A DNA stretch of 64,000 bases from JBAZPT01 sp041645535 (GTDB taxonomy: Bacteria; Patescibacteriota; Minisyncoccia; Moranbacterales; UBA2206): NCBI GenBank assembly GCA_041645535.1, contig JBAZPT010000002.1, forward strand, positions 186,001 through 250,000, given 5' to 3'. The translations under genes and the position numbers were made by a program. The notes below the pieces were generated by a model that worked only from the letters and a program-made list of their open reading frames with translations, did not search any database and was not told where the DNA came from. Every line of letters starts with the position of its first letter. Position 1 is the stretch's first letter. Of the stretch, positions 31,881 to 40,342 are shown piece after piece.

Positions 31881-31881
31881 C

Positions 31882-32247
31882 ATCCCCACACCAATTATGT
31901 TTTATTTATATATTCTAAAAAGCAAAAAAGACAAGGAGATGTACATTGGTTCTACCAATGATTTACGAAAACGGCTAGCAATGCATAATTCAGGAAAAAT
32001 TTATTCTACGAAATTTAGAAAACCACTCGATTTAATATACTACGAGGCATACAAATCAGAAGAGGACGCTCGAAGAAGAGAGCATAATTTAAAATTAAGA
32101 AGCAGGGCATTTGCCCAATTAATGAAACGCATCCAAGAAAGTTTGAAATAAACCCACACACCAATAATTAATAAATATGGTTTAGTAGAATCAGTTGGCC
32201 ATTGGTGTGAGGGTAAATTTTTCTCAAAACATAATTGGTGTGGGGAT
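31882..32247 (+). mobile_element. 366-bp element with 22-bp terminal inverted repeats and a GIY-YIG gene
   Basis: The left end 31882-31903 (ATCCCCACACCAATTATG then TTTT) is the exact reverse complement of the right end 32226-32247. The ATG of the GIY-YIG gene lies inside the left repeat. A second, nested pair ACCCACACACCAAT (32152-32165) / ATTGGTGTGAGGGT (32201-32214) follows the gene. Empty relatives with the same CACACCAAT arms occur at 27551 and 45647. This looks like an autonomous member of the CCCC-type family. The typA ATG is 2 bp beyond the right end. Confidence 0.8.
31897..32151 (+). CDS. GIY-YIG nuclease family protein within the repeat element
   Basis: 84 aa. YLYILKSKKDKEMYIGSTNDLRKRLAMHN holds the GIY/YIG strands and conserved Arg; IYYEAYKSEEDARRREHNLK holds the conserved Glu and a basic helix. 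It is related to, but clearly diverged from, the tRNA-Ser-linked copies at 10863 and 11241. As the only gene inside the inverted repeats, it is the candidate nuclease for movement or homing of the element (inference). There is no SD; the start codon is part of the left terminal repeat, so transposition and translation signals overlap. Confidence 0.87.
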   Translation: MFYLYILKSKKDKEMYIGSTNDLRKRLAMHNSGKIYSTKFRKPLDLIYYEAYKSEEDARRREHNLKLRSRAFAQLMKRIQESLK

Positions 32248-32249
32248 AA

Positions 32250-34031
32250 ATGGAAATTAGAAACATCGCAATTATCGCTCATGTGGATCACGGCAAAACG
32301 ACCTTGACCGATGCTTTGATGCGCCAAACGGGGATGGTGACGGACGAGTCAGTGAGCATGGACTCGAATACTTTGGAAAAAGAAAGAGGCATTACGATTT
32401 ATTCCAAAAATACCTCTGTCTTTTACAAAGATACAAAAATTAACATCGTGGATACGCCGGGACACGCTGATTTCGGCAGTGAAGTTGAGCGGGTGTTGCG
32501 CGCGATTGACAGCGTGATTCTGGTGGTGGACGCGCAGGAAGGCCCGATGCCGCAGACCCGATTTGTTTTGAAAAAATCTTTGGAATTGGGACTGAAACCG
32601 ATTGTGGTGATTAATAAAATTGACAAGCCGGCGGCCGATCCGGATTTGGCGCAAGAAGAAGTCTATGAGCTATTTTTGGATTTGGGCGCGAGCGACGAAC
32701 AATTGGATTTCACGGCGGTTTATGCCATAGCCAAGCAGGGCATTGCTAAAATGCATTTGGATGATGAATCAAAAGATCTGACACCTCTTCTCGACACGAT
32801 CCTTGAGAAAGTCAAAAAGGCGGATCAAGATACGGAAGCGCCGCTGCGCATGCAGCCTTTCAATCTGGGTTATGATAATTTTTTGGGACGGCTGGCGATC
32901 GGGCGGGTGCAGGAAGGCCGGATGAAAGTCGGCGAAAATGTGATTGTCAAAAAACCGACGGGCGAGGCGCGCAGCGGAAAAATTACTAAGCTCTATACTT
33001 TTTACGGCATACAAAGAAAAGAAGTGGAATCGGCTGAAGCCGGGGACATTGTGATGCTGGCGGGAATTTCTGACATCTATATTGGCGAAACAATTTGCGT
33101 TTCCGCGGAGCAGGAGGCGTTGCCGGCGATCCATATTGACGAACCAACTATTTCTTTGAATTTTTTGGTCAATGATTCGCCGTTTGCGGGGCGGGAAGGA
33201 AAATTCGTGACCAACAAACAGTTGCGCGAACGGCTGGAAAAAGAATTGGAAATAAATGTCGGGCTCAAAATTGATTTCGAAGGCGATCATTACAAGGTTT
33301 ATGGGCGGGGAGAACTGCACATCGCCATTCTTTTGGAAAATATGCGGCGCGAAGGCTATGAAATGCAAGTTTCCCAGCCGCAAGTCATTATAAAAGATAT
33401 TAAAGGAACAAAATCAGAACCTTTTGAAGAAGTGACGATTGATGTGCCGGACGCGAGCGCCGGAACGGTCATTGAAAAAATGGGCAGGCGCAAGGCGATT
33501 ATGATGAATATGAAACAAGTCAGCGGACAATCCCGTTTGATTTTTGAAGGGCCGACACGCGGACTCTTGGGATACCGCGGAGAATTTGTGATTGATACGC
33601 GGGGCGTGGGCATTATGTCTTCGCGCGTGATCGGATTCAAGCCGTATGTCGGAGAAATTCAGCGGCACTCGGTCGGGTCAATGATTTCCATGGCAACCGG
33701 GAAAGCGTTGGGTTTTTCTTTGGCGAATTTGCAAGAGCGCGGAGTTTTGTATATCGCGTCGGCGGTAGAGGTTTATGATGGGATGGTGGTGGGGAACACC
33801 GCCAAAGGTCTGGATATGGAAGTCAACCCGACCAAGGGCAAGCAAATGTCCAATATGCGTTCTTCCGGAGCGGACGAAGCTTTGCAGCTGGTGCCTTTTT
33901 GGGAAATTACGATTGAGCGGGGACTGGAAATTATGGCGGCTGACGAGTATCTGGAAGTCACGCCGAAATCCGTGCGCCTGCGCAAGCAGGGTCTTTCGGA
34001 AGTTGAGAGGAAGAGGCTGAATAGAAAATAG
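32250..34031 (+). CDS. typA: Translational GTPase TypA/BipA
   Basis: 593-aa ribosome-associated GTPase used under stress and in ribosome assembly. G1 AHVDHGKTT, G2 region KERGITI, G3 DTPGHADFG, G4 NKIDKPAADP, then domain II, an EF-G-like domain III/V and the TypA-specific C-terminus (GALGYRGEF-like LLGYRGEFVIDTRG, PTKGKQMSNMRSSG, RLRKQGLSEVERKR). The start lies 2 bp after the repeat element, which must supply or transmit its promoter and leader. Length is normal. Confidence 0.96.
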   Translation: MEIRNIAIIAHVDHGKTTLTDALMRQTGMVTDESVSMDSNTLEKERGITIYSKNTSVFYKDTKINIVDTPGHADFGSEVERVLRAIDSVILVVDAQEGPMPQTRFVLKKSLELGLKPIVVINKIDKPAADPDLAQEEVYELFLDLGASDEQLDFTAVYAIAKQGIAKMHLDDESKDLTPLLDTILEKVKKADQDTEAPLRMQPFNLGYDNFLGRLAIGRVQEGRMKVGENVIVKKPTGEARSGKITKLYTFYGIQRKEVESAEAGDIVMLAGISDIYIGETICVSAEQEALPAIHIDEPTISLNFLVNDSPFAGREGKFVTNKQLRERLEKELEINVGLKIDFEGDHYKVYGRGELHIAILLENMRREGYEMQVSQPQVIIKDIKGTKSEPFEEVTIDVPDASAGTVIEKMGRRKAIMMNMKQVSGQSRLIFEGPTRGLLGYRGEFVIDTRGVGIMSSRVIGFKPYVGEIQRHSVGSMISMATGKALGFSLANLQERGVLYIASAVEVYDGMVVGNTAKGLDMEVNPTKGKQMSNMRSSGADEALQLVPFWEITIERGLEIMAADEYLEVTPKSVRLRKQGLSEVERKRLNRK

Positions 34032-34091
34032 ATTTACACTTGTACTGCTATCGCCTAACAAATGTAAAAGTATAAGAAAGTATTTTTGTGG

Positions 34092-34097
34092 TATAAT
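34092..34097 (+). promoter_or_regulatory. Extended -10 for the PAP2 gene
   Basis: TGGTATAAT with TATAAT at 34092-34097; ATG at 34115. Confidence 0.6.
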
Positions 34098-34114
34098 AAG
34101 CTCAAAGAACAGCT

Positions 34115-34663
34115 ATGTCATTTTTTTTAAATATTGATAGCCATGTAGAAAACTTTTTTCTGTCCATCCGCGGCCAAGGCGGAGTGGATTTTTTCTCGGC
34201 TGTTACCTGGCTGGGCGAATGGAAAATTTTAATTTTTGTCGTGGTTTTAATAGCAGTTATTTTTTGGCTGAAAAATAAAAAAGAATATATCCTGCCTTTT
34301 TTAATTACAGTCGGTGGGGCGGGAATTTCCGGGCAAATCTTCAAGATTATTTTTGAGCGGGTTCGTCCGATCGGAGACCTTAAAACAGGGGATCCGTTTT
34401 CCTTTCCCAGCGGGCACGCGCTCATTGCCGTGGCCTTCTATGGCTTTCTGGTTTATTATTTTTGGCAGACCTCTAAAGACCAAGTGCAAAAATATTTTTT
34501 TCTGATCATGGGTTTAATTCTCATTTTGCTTATCGGCGCGAGCCGCCTGTATCTGGATATGCACTATTTTAGCGATGTCATCGGCGGATACATTCTCGGC
34601 GCAATCTGGCTGGCTATCGGCATATATTTTCATCGAAAAAACTCCAAAACCAGCGCAGTATAA
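34115..34663 (+). CDS. PAP2 family phosphatase
   Basis: 182 aa with five or six helices. The three phosphatase motifs are intact: KIIFERVRP (about 72), PSGH (about 102), and SRLYLDMHYFSD (about 145, catalytic His). It probably dephosphorylates undecaprenyl diphosphate or another lipid phosphate at the membrane; the substrate is inferred from the family. Monocistronic, ending before two hairpins. Confidence 0.9.
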   Translation: MSFFLNIDSHVENFFLSIRGQGGVDFFSAVTWLGEWKILIFVVVLIAVIFWLKNKKEYILPFLITVGGAGISGQIFKIIFERVRPIGDLKTGDPFSFPSGHALIAVAFYGFLVYYFWQTSKDQVQKYFFLIMGLILILLIGASRLYLDMHYFSDVIGGYILGAIWLAIGIYFHRKNSKTSAV

Positions 34664-34691
34664 CGCCATTTTTTCAATAAAAGTCAACTTT

Positions 34692-34732
34692 ATCCAGCAC
34701 TAACTTTTTCTATGTAAAAGTTAGTGCTGGAT
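34692..34732. repeat. Compact CCA-type inverted repeat
   Basis: ATCCAGCACTAACTTTT / AAAAGTTAGTGCTGGAT, perfect 17-bp arms with a 7-nt loop. The arm is close to the CCCCGCACTAACTT arms around dnaG-rpoD, but here there is no interior. Confidence 0.8.
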
Positions 34733-34746
34733 TGACACCACATAAG

Positions 34747-34776
34747 AAAACCTGCTAGCCTGAAAGCAGGTTTTTT
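34747..34776 (+). terminator. Terminator
   Basis: AAAACCTGCT / AGCAGGTTTT followed by TT, with an 8-nt loop. Confidence 0.85.
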
Positions 34777-34781
34777 GGTCT

Positions 34782-34809
34782 TTGACAAATATTTCCAAAT
34801 TTTGGAAAT
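34782..34809 (+). promoter_or_regulatory. -35 with an adjoining palindrome before the pyr block
   Basis: TTGACA (34782-34787) followed by ATTTCCAAA-T-TTTGGAAAT (34791-34809), a perfect 19-nt palindrome where the promoter spacer would be. A clear -10 is not seen (GATAAAT at about 34812 is too far for standard spacing). It could be an operator for the pyrF block. Confidence 0.45.
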
Positions 34810-34845
34810 CAGATAAATACTACATAAAGAAAGGCGGTGAGGAAG

Positions 34846-35076
34846 ATGGGCTGGTATTGCTCGAAGAGATTTAAAAAAGATGTTAAAAGGGAAAAAGAAG
34901 AGGCGGAAAAAATAGCAAAACCGGAAATATCATTTGAAGAGGTGGATTGTCCGGAGGGCAAAAAAGATTTATCAACCGGGCAAATCTTGAAAGTAAAAAT
35001 GCTCCTTGGAAATAAGTGCAATAAAGCAAAAGGCTGTAAAACTTCCTGCGGGCATAAAGCATCCGGAAGAAATTAA
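34846..35076 (+). CDS. Small Cys-containing protein of unknown function
   Basis: 76 aa starting MGWYCSKRFKKD: a highly charged helical N-terminal half (KREKEEAEKIAKPE), then DCPEGKKDLSTGQILKVKMLLGNKCNKAKGCKTSCGH. The cysteine cluster C-x4-C-x3-C with a nearby His may bind metal. I do not recognise the family. ATG 34846 follows GGCGGTGAGGA, an SD-like stretch. It heads the pyrF block, where all genes have strong SD sites. Confidence 0.6.
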   Translation: MGWYCSKRFKKDVKREKEEAEKIAKPEISFEEVDCPEGKKDLSTGQILKVKMLLGNKCNKAKGCKTSCGHKASGRN

Positions 35077-35146
35077 TGAAGCGGGGATCATAAGCGGCTC
35101 ATAAGCCGAATCGATTAGAAACAATCAAAAAGAAAGAGGTGAAAAG

Positions 35147-36160
35147 ATGGATAAAAATTTCGCGGATAGGTTGATTAAGGAAATACTGGAAAAAAAGAGT
35201 TACCTATGTGTAGGACTGGATCCACAGATTAAATATTTTCCCCCACATCTCTGCAGTTACTACGGGCGGAAATATTTTGATCCATTTGAAGCAACGGCGG
35301 AAATGATCATCGCTTTTAACAAGGCCATCATTGACGCTACGGCCGAATCCGCGCTTTGTTTCAAGCCACAAATGGCCTTTTATGAAAAGTATGGCCATCA
35401 TGGCGTGAGAGCCTTTATGGAAACGGTGAAGTATGCGCAAAATGCCGGTTTTATTGTCATAGAAGACGCGAAAAGAGAAGACGGCGGGGACACCGCACAG
35501 GCTTATGCCGATGGTCATCTTGGATGGGTTGATGTTATCAGCCCAGATGGCTACATAACCAATACACATTCACCTTACGATGTTTCGGCGATTACAGTAA
35601 CGCCATGGATCGATAGTCCAAACTTCGATTCCTTCATCAGTGTTTCCAAGGCAAAAGGCAAGGGATTTTTTGTTGTTACGAAGACATCCTTTAAGCCGGC
35701 ATCCGATTTGCAGGAGACCCTTGTTGTTGATAGAGATGAAGAAGGCAAAGAAGTTCATATTAAAGCTTGGATAAAACTTGCCCGTAAAGTCAAAAAACTT
35801 GGCGAAGATTTGATAGGCGAGAAAGGCTATTCGTCTGCCGGAGTTGTCATGGGGGCGACATATCCAGAAGAAGCGAAAGTTATGAAAGAAGAGATCCCAA
35901 TGTGTTTCAAGCTGATCCCGGGATTCGGTTATCAGGGCGGTGGTCCTGATGACGCTGTTGTGTCAATTAATGACGACGGCTTTGGAGGGATTATTAACAA
36001 TTCCAGAGCTACAAATTATGCTTGGCATCCGAAATTCAAAACCGGATATGAATGCGTCGGAACATCTTTTGCGATTGCGGCTGCCAAGGCGGCAAAAGCA
36101 GGCAGGGATACTCTTAATGAAGCCGTGCGTCGCAGTATCGGCATGATGCCCTGGGCATAA
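35147..36160 (+). CDS. pyrF: Orotidine 5'-phosphate decarboxylase, long type
   Basis: Last step of UMP synthesis (OMP to UMP). 337 aa, of the longer type with an insertion. Substrate motifs: CVGLDPQ (about 23), FKPQMAFYE (about 67), the catalytic Asp/Lys stretch DAKREDGGDTAQAYA (about 103, usual DAKRxDIxxT), and GFGYQGGGPDD near the phosphate site. A GAGGTGA SD lies 8 nt before the ATG. The paired phosphoribosyltransferase follows after 72 bp. No other pyrimidine genes are in the window, so salvage of orotate is possible. Confidence 0.93.
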   Translation: MDKNFADRLIKEILEKKSYLCVGLDPQIKYFPPHLCSYYGRKYFDPFEATAEMIIAFNKAIIDATAESALCFKPQMAFYEKYGHHGVRAFMETVKYAQNAGFIVIEDAKREDGGDTAQAYADGHLGWVDVISPDGYITNTHSPYDVSAITVTPWIDSPNFDSFISVSKAKGKGFFVVTKTSFKPASDLQETLVVDRDEEGKEVHIKAWIKLARKVKKLGEDLIGEKGYSSAGVVMGATYPEEAKVMKEEIPMCFKLIPGFGYQGGGPDDAVVSINDDGFGGIINNSRATNYAWHPKFKTGYECVGTSFAIAAAKAAKAGRDTLNEAVRRSIGMMPWA

Positions 36161-36232
36161 AATAAACCACCGGCGGATTGGGAATGAAAAATTCCCTTTC
36201 CGCCGAAAAATTTTGAGGAAAGGAGGCAAAGA

Positions 36233-36901
36233 ATGAAAAGAACAAGGAAAAATTTAAGTTTACTGCTTAATCAACAAGAAGCGATAAAGTTTGACGAGAA
36301 AGGCTTCAAGTTTAATCTCCATAAGGAACATCCAAAAGTTCCCCTAAGCCCGAATTATATAGATTTTCGGGATGTCTTAAGGGATCCTGCCATAAGGCTA
36401 TTTATCGCCGAGCTCATGCTTCCCATAATCAAGGAAATAGGGCCCGATAAGCTCGTTGATTTGCCGCAATCTATTAGTCCGCTCATTACTACACTCTCTG
36501 ATATGACGGGTATCGGCACAATTACAATCAGATCGGAAGCTCTAAAGGGCGAGAAAAAAGATCATGGCATTGCAAGGGCGATAATGGGCAGGTACGAAAA
36601 AGGGCAACGAGTACTCATTATTGATGATGTTGTATCAAGCCGGGCATATACAAAAGGCAAAGCCGTCGCGGTCTTGAAAGAGGTAGGACTCAATGTCATT
36701 CGTGTTATTATTGTTATAGGAGACAGGGAGGAAGGAGGAAAAGAAGTTCTTGCAAAAATGGGATTCGATCTGATCAGTATCCTTAGGTTTAAAAAAGTAC
36801 TGCGCCTGTATCTAGATAGAAAACTGATAACCCAGGACTTATACAGAAGATCCCTTGAATTTGCGAGGATTTCTAAAAGGCTTGCTCTCAGGGAAAAATA
36901 A
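36233..36901 (+). CDS. Phosphoribosyltransferase, orotate PRT-like
   Basis: 222 aa type I phosphoribosyltransferase. The PRPP loop is VLIIDDVVSSRAYTKGKA (about 125), followed by GDREEGGKEVLAKMGFDLISILRFKKVL, as in PyrE. Position directly after pyrF supports orotate phosphoribosyltransferase (orotate + PRPP to OMP), though the N-terminal half is diverged and I leave the symbol blank. A strong SD, AAGGAGG, precedes the ATG by 6 nt. It ends at a terminator. Confidence 0.85.
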   Translation: MKRTRKNLSLLLNQQEAIKFDEKGFKFNLHKEHPKVPLSPNYIDFRDVLRDPAIRLFIAELMLPIIKEIGPDKLVDLPQSISPLITTLSDMTGIGTITIRSEALKGEKKDHGIARAIMGRYEKGQRVLIIDDVVSSRAYTKGKAVAVLKEVGLNVIRVIIVIGDREEGGKEVLAKMGFDLISILRFKKVLRLYLDRKLITQDLYRRSLEFARISKRLALREK

Positions 36902-36909
36902 CTATTCAT

Positions 36910-36950
36910 AGCCGGGACTGCAAATACAATGCAGGCCCGGTTTTTATTTT
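36910..36950 (+). terminator. Terminator after the pyr block
   Basis: GCCGGG-A-CTGCA ... TGCAG-G-CCCGG(T) followed by TTTTTATTTT. A further inverted repeat CTGTAA...TTACAG lies at about 36976-37013. Confidence 0.8.
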
Positions 36951-37097
36951 ATCAAAATAATCTTTAATAAAAAACTGTAATATTCTGCTGGAGCAGGATT
37001 TTACAGATTACAGCATTTGGTTTTTTTTAGAGTTAATCATAAAGACTAAGCGATATTTTTATTTAATTTGCTGTATCATTGGGTATAAGCTAGAATT

Positions 37098-38330
37098 ATG
37101 GCACACAAATTTATGATCAAGAATACTAAAAATAATCATAATGATTACGCGCCTTTGGCCGACCGGATGCGGCCGGAAAAATTGGCTGATTTTTTCGGCC
37201 AAGAAGAACTTTTGGGCCAGAATTCATTTTTGCGCCAGGCGATGGAAAAGGACCAGATTCCGTCGCTCATTTTTTGGGGTCCGCCGGGATCGGGTAAAAC
37301 CACGCTGGCGTCTATCATTGCCAAACTGACCAATTCCGAATTTATAATTCTAAGCGCGGTTTCCAGCGGCATTAAAGATTTGCGCGCGGTTTTGGCGGAA
37401 GCAAAAGTTAATCAAAAAATGAACAAGCGCACGATTTTGTTTGTCGATGAAATCCATCGCTGGAACAAGTCTCAGCAAGATGCGCTGCTGCCGCATGTCG
37501 AACATGGAGTAATCACGCTCATTGGTGCGACGACGGAAAATCCCAGTTTTGAAGTAATCTCGCCGCTGCTTTCACGGGCGCGCGTTTTTGTTTTGCATAA
37601 ATTGGAAGCGCAGAATATTGAAAAAATAATCCGGCGGGCGCTTGCGGAAAAAGAAAATGGGTTGGGAAGAAAAGATATAAAAATGGCGGACGATACAATA
37701 AAATTGCTGGCGAATTTAGCCAACGGCGACGCGCGCATGGCGCTTAATACTCTAGAAGCGACGGCCAATATCTCCAAAAATATTACCGAAGATATCATCC
37801 GCGAATATCTGCAAAAGTCGCATCTGCTTTATGACAAAACCGGCGAGGAGCATTATAATATAATTTCCGCGCTCCATAAATCCATGCGCGGCGGCGATGC
37901 CAATGCGGCTATCTATTGGCTCGCCAGGATGCTGGAAGGCGGGGAGGATCCGCTGTATGTCGCGCGCAGATTAGTAAGATTTGCTTCCGAGGATGTGGGG
38001 TTGGCAAATAACACGGCTTTGCTTTTAGCCAACGCGTGTTTTGACGCTTGCCATAAATTAGGTATGCCGGAATGCGCGGTGCATCTGGCGCAATGCGTAA
38101 GCTATCTCTCGCAGTCCAAAAAAAGCGTGGCGGTCTATCTGGCCTACGAAAAAGCCAAGGGCGATGTGGAAAAATATGGCAACTTGCCGGTGCCGCTTCA
38201 CATCCGCAATGCGCCGACGAAACTTATGAAAAATTTGGGTTATGGCAAGGGCTATAAATATACTCCGCTGGAAGATAGTTCGGAGCAGGAATATTTACCA
38301 GAGGAACTTAAAAATAGAAAGTATATCTAA
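37098..38330 (+). CDS. rarA: Replication-associated recombination protein A
   Basis: 410-aa AAA+ ATPase of the clamp-loader-like RarA/MgsA/WRNIP1 family, acting at stalled forks. LADRMRPEKLADFFGQEELLG, Walker A GPPGSGKTT (about 58), Walker B FVDEIHRWNKSQQDALLPHVE, sensor GATTENPSFEV; the C-terminal tetramerisation region has LHKSMRGGDANAAIYWLARMLEGGEDP and the family tail (PTKLMKNLGYGKGYKY). Full length. An ATG 15 nt downstream is also possible. Confidence 0.95.
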   Translation: MAHKFMIKNTKNNHNDYAPLADRMRPEKLADFFGQEELLGQNSFLRQAMEKDQIPSLIFWGPPGSGKTTLASIIAKLTNSEFIILSAVSSGIKDLRAVLAEAKVNQKMNKRTILFVDEIHRWNKSQQDALLPHVEHGVITLIGATTENPSFEVISPLLSRARVFVLHKLEAQNIEKIIRRALAEKENGLGRKDIKMADDTIKLLANLANGDARMALNTLEATANISKNITEDIIREYLQKSHLLYDKTGEEHYNIISALHKSMRGGDANAAIYWLARMLEGGEDPLYVARRLVRFASEDVGLANNTALLLANACFDACHKLGMPECAVHLAQCVSYLSQSKKSVAVYLAYEKAKGDVEKYGNLPVPLHIRNAPTKLMKNLGYGKGYKYTPLEDSSEQEYLPEELKNRKYI

Positions 38331-38336
38331 TTTTTA

Positions 38337-38359
38337 TTTCTAAAGCTTCGCTTTAGAAA
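38337..38359. repeat. Short palindrome before lgt
   Basis: TTTCTAAAGC-TTC-GCTTTAGAAA, perfect 10-bp arms, 7 bp before the lgt ATG. It has no T tract; it may act in the leader or be a decayed terminator. Confidence 0.6.
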
Positions 38360-38366
38360 AGTTATT

Positions 38367-39284
38367 ATGGAAAATTTTTTAAATAGTTATCAGCATTTGC
38401 CGGAGCATATCAATCCGGTGGCTTTTAAGATCGGAATTTTTTCGGTTGACTACTATTCCTTGATGTATATTCTTGCTTTTCTAACAGTTTATTTACTGCT
38501 TGTTTTTCGCACTAAAAAGAAAGAAGGGCTGTATAGCGAAAGTTTAATTCTGGATTTTATGTTCTATGCTATTCTGGGAGTTTTGATTGGCGGGCGGCTG
38601 GGTTATGTTCTGTTTTATAATTTTCCCTATTATCTCGCGCATCCCCTGGAAATAATTTCGCCAATCAGTGTTACGAGTTACGGGCTGCAAGTTACGGGGA
38701 TTTATGGCATGAGTTTCCATGGCGGGCTAATCGGTGTAATTCTATCCTCGTTTTTGTTTGTCAGAAAATATAAGATTGATTTTTTCCAATGGGCCGATTT
38801 TGTTGTTCCAGCCATTCCGGCCGGCTATTTTTTCGGCCGTATTGGCAATTTTTTAAACGGCGAACTATATGGGCGCGCCACAGAAAAATTTTGGGGAATG
38901 TATTTTCCGCAAGATCCTCTGGGTCTTTTACGCCATCCTTCGCAACTCTACGAAGCTTTTTTTGAAGGACTGGTTTTGTTTATAATTCTCTGGGTTTTGC
39001 GCAACGCAAAGACATCGAATGTCCTAAGGACGCCTGCCTGCCGGCAGGCAGGCTTCAGCTTGGACATCCGATGTCCAAATGGCGGTTTGTTTGCGCTGTA
39101 TCTTTTTATGTACGGCTTTTTCCGCTTCTTTATTGAATTTTTCCGTGAACCGGATCCGCAGATCGGGCTGATTTTTGGCTGTTTAACATTTGGCCAAATT
39201 TTATCTCTGGTTACGATTGCGGCGGGAGCGATTATTTTCTTTGTCAGAGAGGAAAAAAACAGGTATAATAAGGTTAATGAGTGA
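38367..39284 (+). CDS. lgt: Prolipoprotein diacylglyceryl transferase
   Basis: Membrane enzyme that adds diacylglycerol to the lipobox cysteine of prolipoproteins. 305 aa, seven helices, with GGRLGYVLFYN, YGMSFHGGLIG and the Lgt signature GRIGNFLNGELYGR. Between the sixth and seventh helices a 20-25-residue insert (TSNVLRTPACRQAGFSLDIRC) is encoded by palindromic DNA at 39011-39075. A short VTSYGLQVTG insert at about 38669-38698 is encoded by TTACG-type repeats. The stop overlaps the next gene by 8 bp. Confidence 0.93.
   Translation: MENFLNSYQHLPEHINPVAFKIGIFSVDYYSLMYILAFLTVYLLLVFRTKKKEGLYSESLILDFMFYAILGVLIGGRLGYVLFYNFPYYLAHPLEIISPISVTSYGLQVTGIYGMSFHGGLIGVILSSFLFVRKYKIDFFQWADFVVPAIPAGYFFGRIGNFLNGELYGRATEKFWGMYFPQDPLGLLRHPSQLYEAFFEGLVLFIILWVLRNAKTSNVLRTPACRQAGFSLDIRCPNGGLFALYLFMYGFFRFFIEFFREPDPQIGLIFGCLTFGQILSLVTIAAGAIIFFVREEKNRYNKVNE
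39032..39053. repeat. 22-bp perfect palindrome in frame within lgt
   Basis: GCCTGCCTGCC followed by its exact complement, inside a larger repeat GACATCGAATGTCC...GGACATCCGATGTCC (about 39011-39075). It inserts about 20 residues in an Lgt loop without breaking the frame. Confidence 0.85.
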
Positions 39285-40305
39285 AAAACAAGACAAAAAT
39301 ATATTTATAGACGGCCTGGGCGGAAGGATCCGAAGGTCTTTGGCTATTGATTTCCCGCTGTCACAGTTTATTCTTAAGCATAAAAAATCTTCAGTGTTGT
39401 TTGGGAGGGATGGACAAACGGAAATTTTTTTTACTTCGGATTCGAAGCTATATCTCACGCCGGCAGAGCTGAAAATGGCCAGCAGAAAAGAGCGCATTGT
39501 GCGCATTATCCGGCGCTTGGATAGTCTGAACGCGCGGTCTTTTGAAAAAACAAAAATCTATTCTACTACAGCGGAAGATTTATTTAGTTTGAAATTGCAA
39601 AGGCAATACAGTGCGTTCCGCGAGAGAGCGCTTGAGCTGGTGGAAAATTCCAGGCAGAAAATAACAGTAGTGAGAATGTGGAATCTTTCGATCGTGGGCG
39701 CCGTAATTTTCGGGATGTTCACGATGAGCATGATTTATAAATATTTGGGCCAAAGCGTATCCGCGAAAATCCAGGAAAATAAAAATGTTCAGCAGCAAAC
39801 AGAAGACACGCAGGAGAATATTTTAGAAGAATATGCGAATGTTGATTCGCAGTATTTCACCCAGCTTCTTTCGGAAGAGGATTTGCCGCAGGCGGTGCTG
39901 GAAAAAAAGATGAGGGAAATGGTGGCTGGCCATCCGATTGAAAAAATGGTTCCGCTCATTGCCGAAAAAAGCCCGGTAGTCGCGGCCTTTATGATCAGCA
40001 TCGCCAAACAGGAAAGCAATTGGGGCAAACGAGTGCCGGTGTATCAGGACGAGGATTGCTGGAATTATTGGGGCTGGCGGGGAAAAAATCCAGTAGGCAC
40101 TGGCGGACATACTTGTTTTGACAGCCCCGAGGACGCGGTGAATACGGTGGCGAAAAGGCTGGAATTTTTGGTTTCTAATCAAAAACTCAACACGCCCGCC
40201 AAGATGATTATCTGGAAATGCGGGGACTGTTCCTGGGACAACCAGCGCGATATGCAAAGATGGATCAGCACGGTGAGCACATATTTTCAAAAGCTGGATA
40301 CTTAG
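39277..40305 (+). CDS. Membrane-anchored lysozyme-like/glucosaminidase-like protein
   Basis: 342 aa starting MSEKQDKNIFIDG. A cytoplasmic stretch of about 130 residues, one helix (about 130-150), a coiled linker rich in Gln/Glu, then a C-terminal domain with LIAEKSPVVAAFMISIAKQESNWGKRVP, WNYWGWRGKNPVGTGGHTCFDSPEDAV and DMQRWISTVSTYFQKL. The E in AKQESNWG fits the catalytic Glu of lysozyme-fold transglycosylases. It may cut peptidoglycan near a secretion or pilus complex. It begins 8 bp inside lgt, with a TATAAT (39264-39269) in the lgt end. Confidence 0.7.
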   Translation: MSEKQDKNIFIDGLGGRIRRSLAIDFPLSQFILKHKKSSVLFGRDGQTEIFFTSDSKLYLTPAELKMASRKERIVRIIRRLDSLNARSFEKTKIYSTTAEDLFSLKLQRQYSAFRERALELVENSRQKITVVRMWNLSIVGAVIFGMFTMSMIYKYLGQSVSAKIQENKNVQQQTEDTQENILEEYANVDSQYFTQLLSEEDLPQAVLEKKMREMVAGHPIEKMVPLIAEKSPVVAAFMISIAKQESNWGKRVPVYQDEDCWNYWGWRGKNPVGTGGHTCFDSPEDAVNTVAKRLEFLVSNQKLNTPAKMIIWKCGDCSWDNQRDMQRWISTVSTYFQKLDT

Positions 40306-40342
40306 TTTTTAAATACTTGATTTGTGGTAATATAGAAATATT

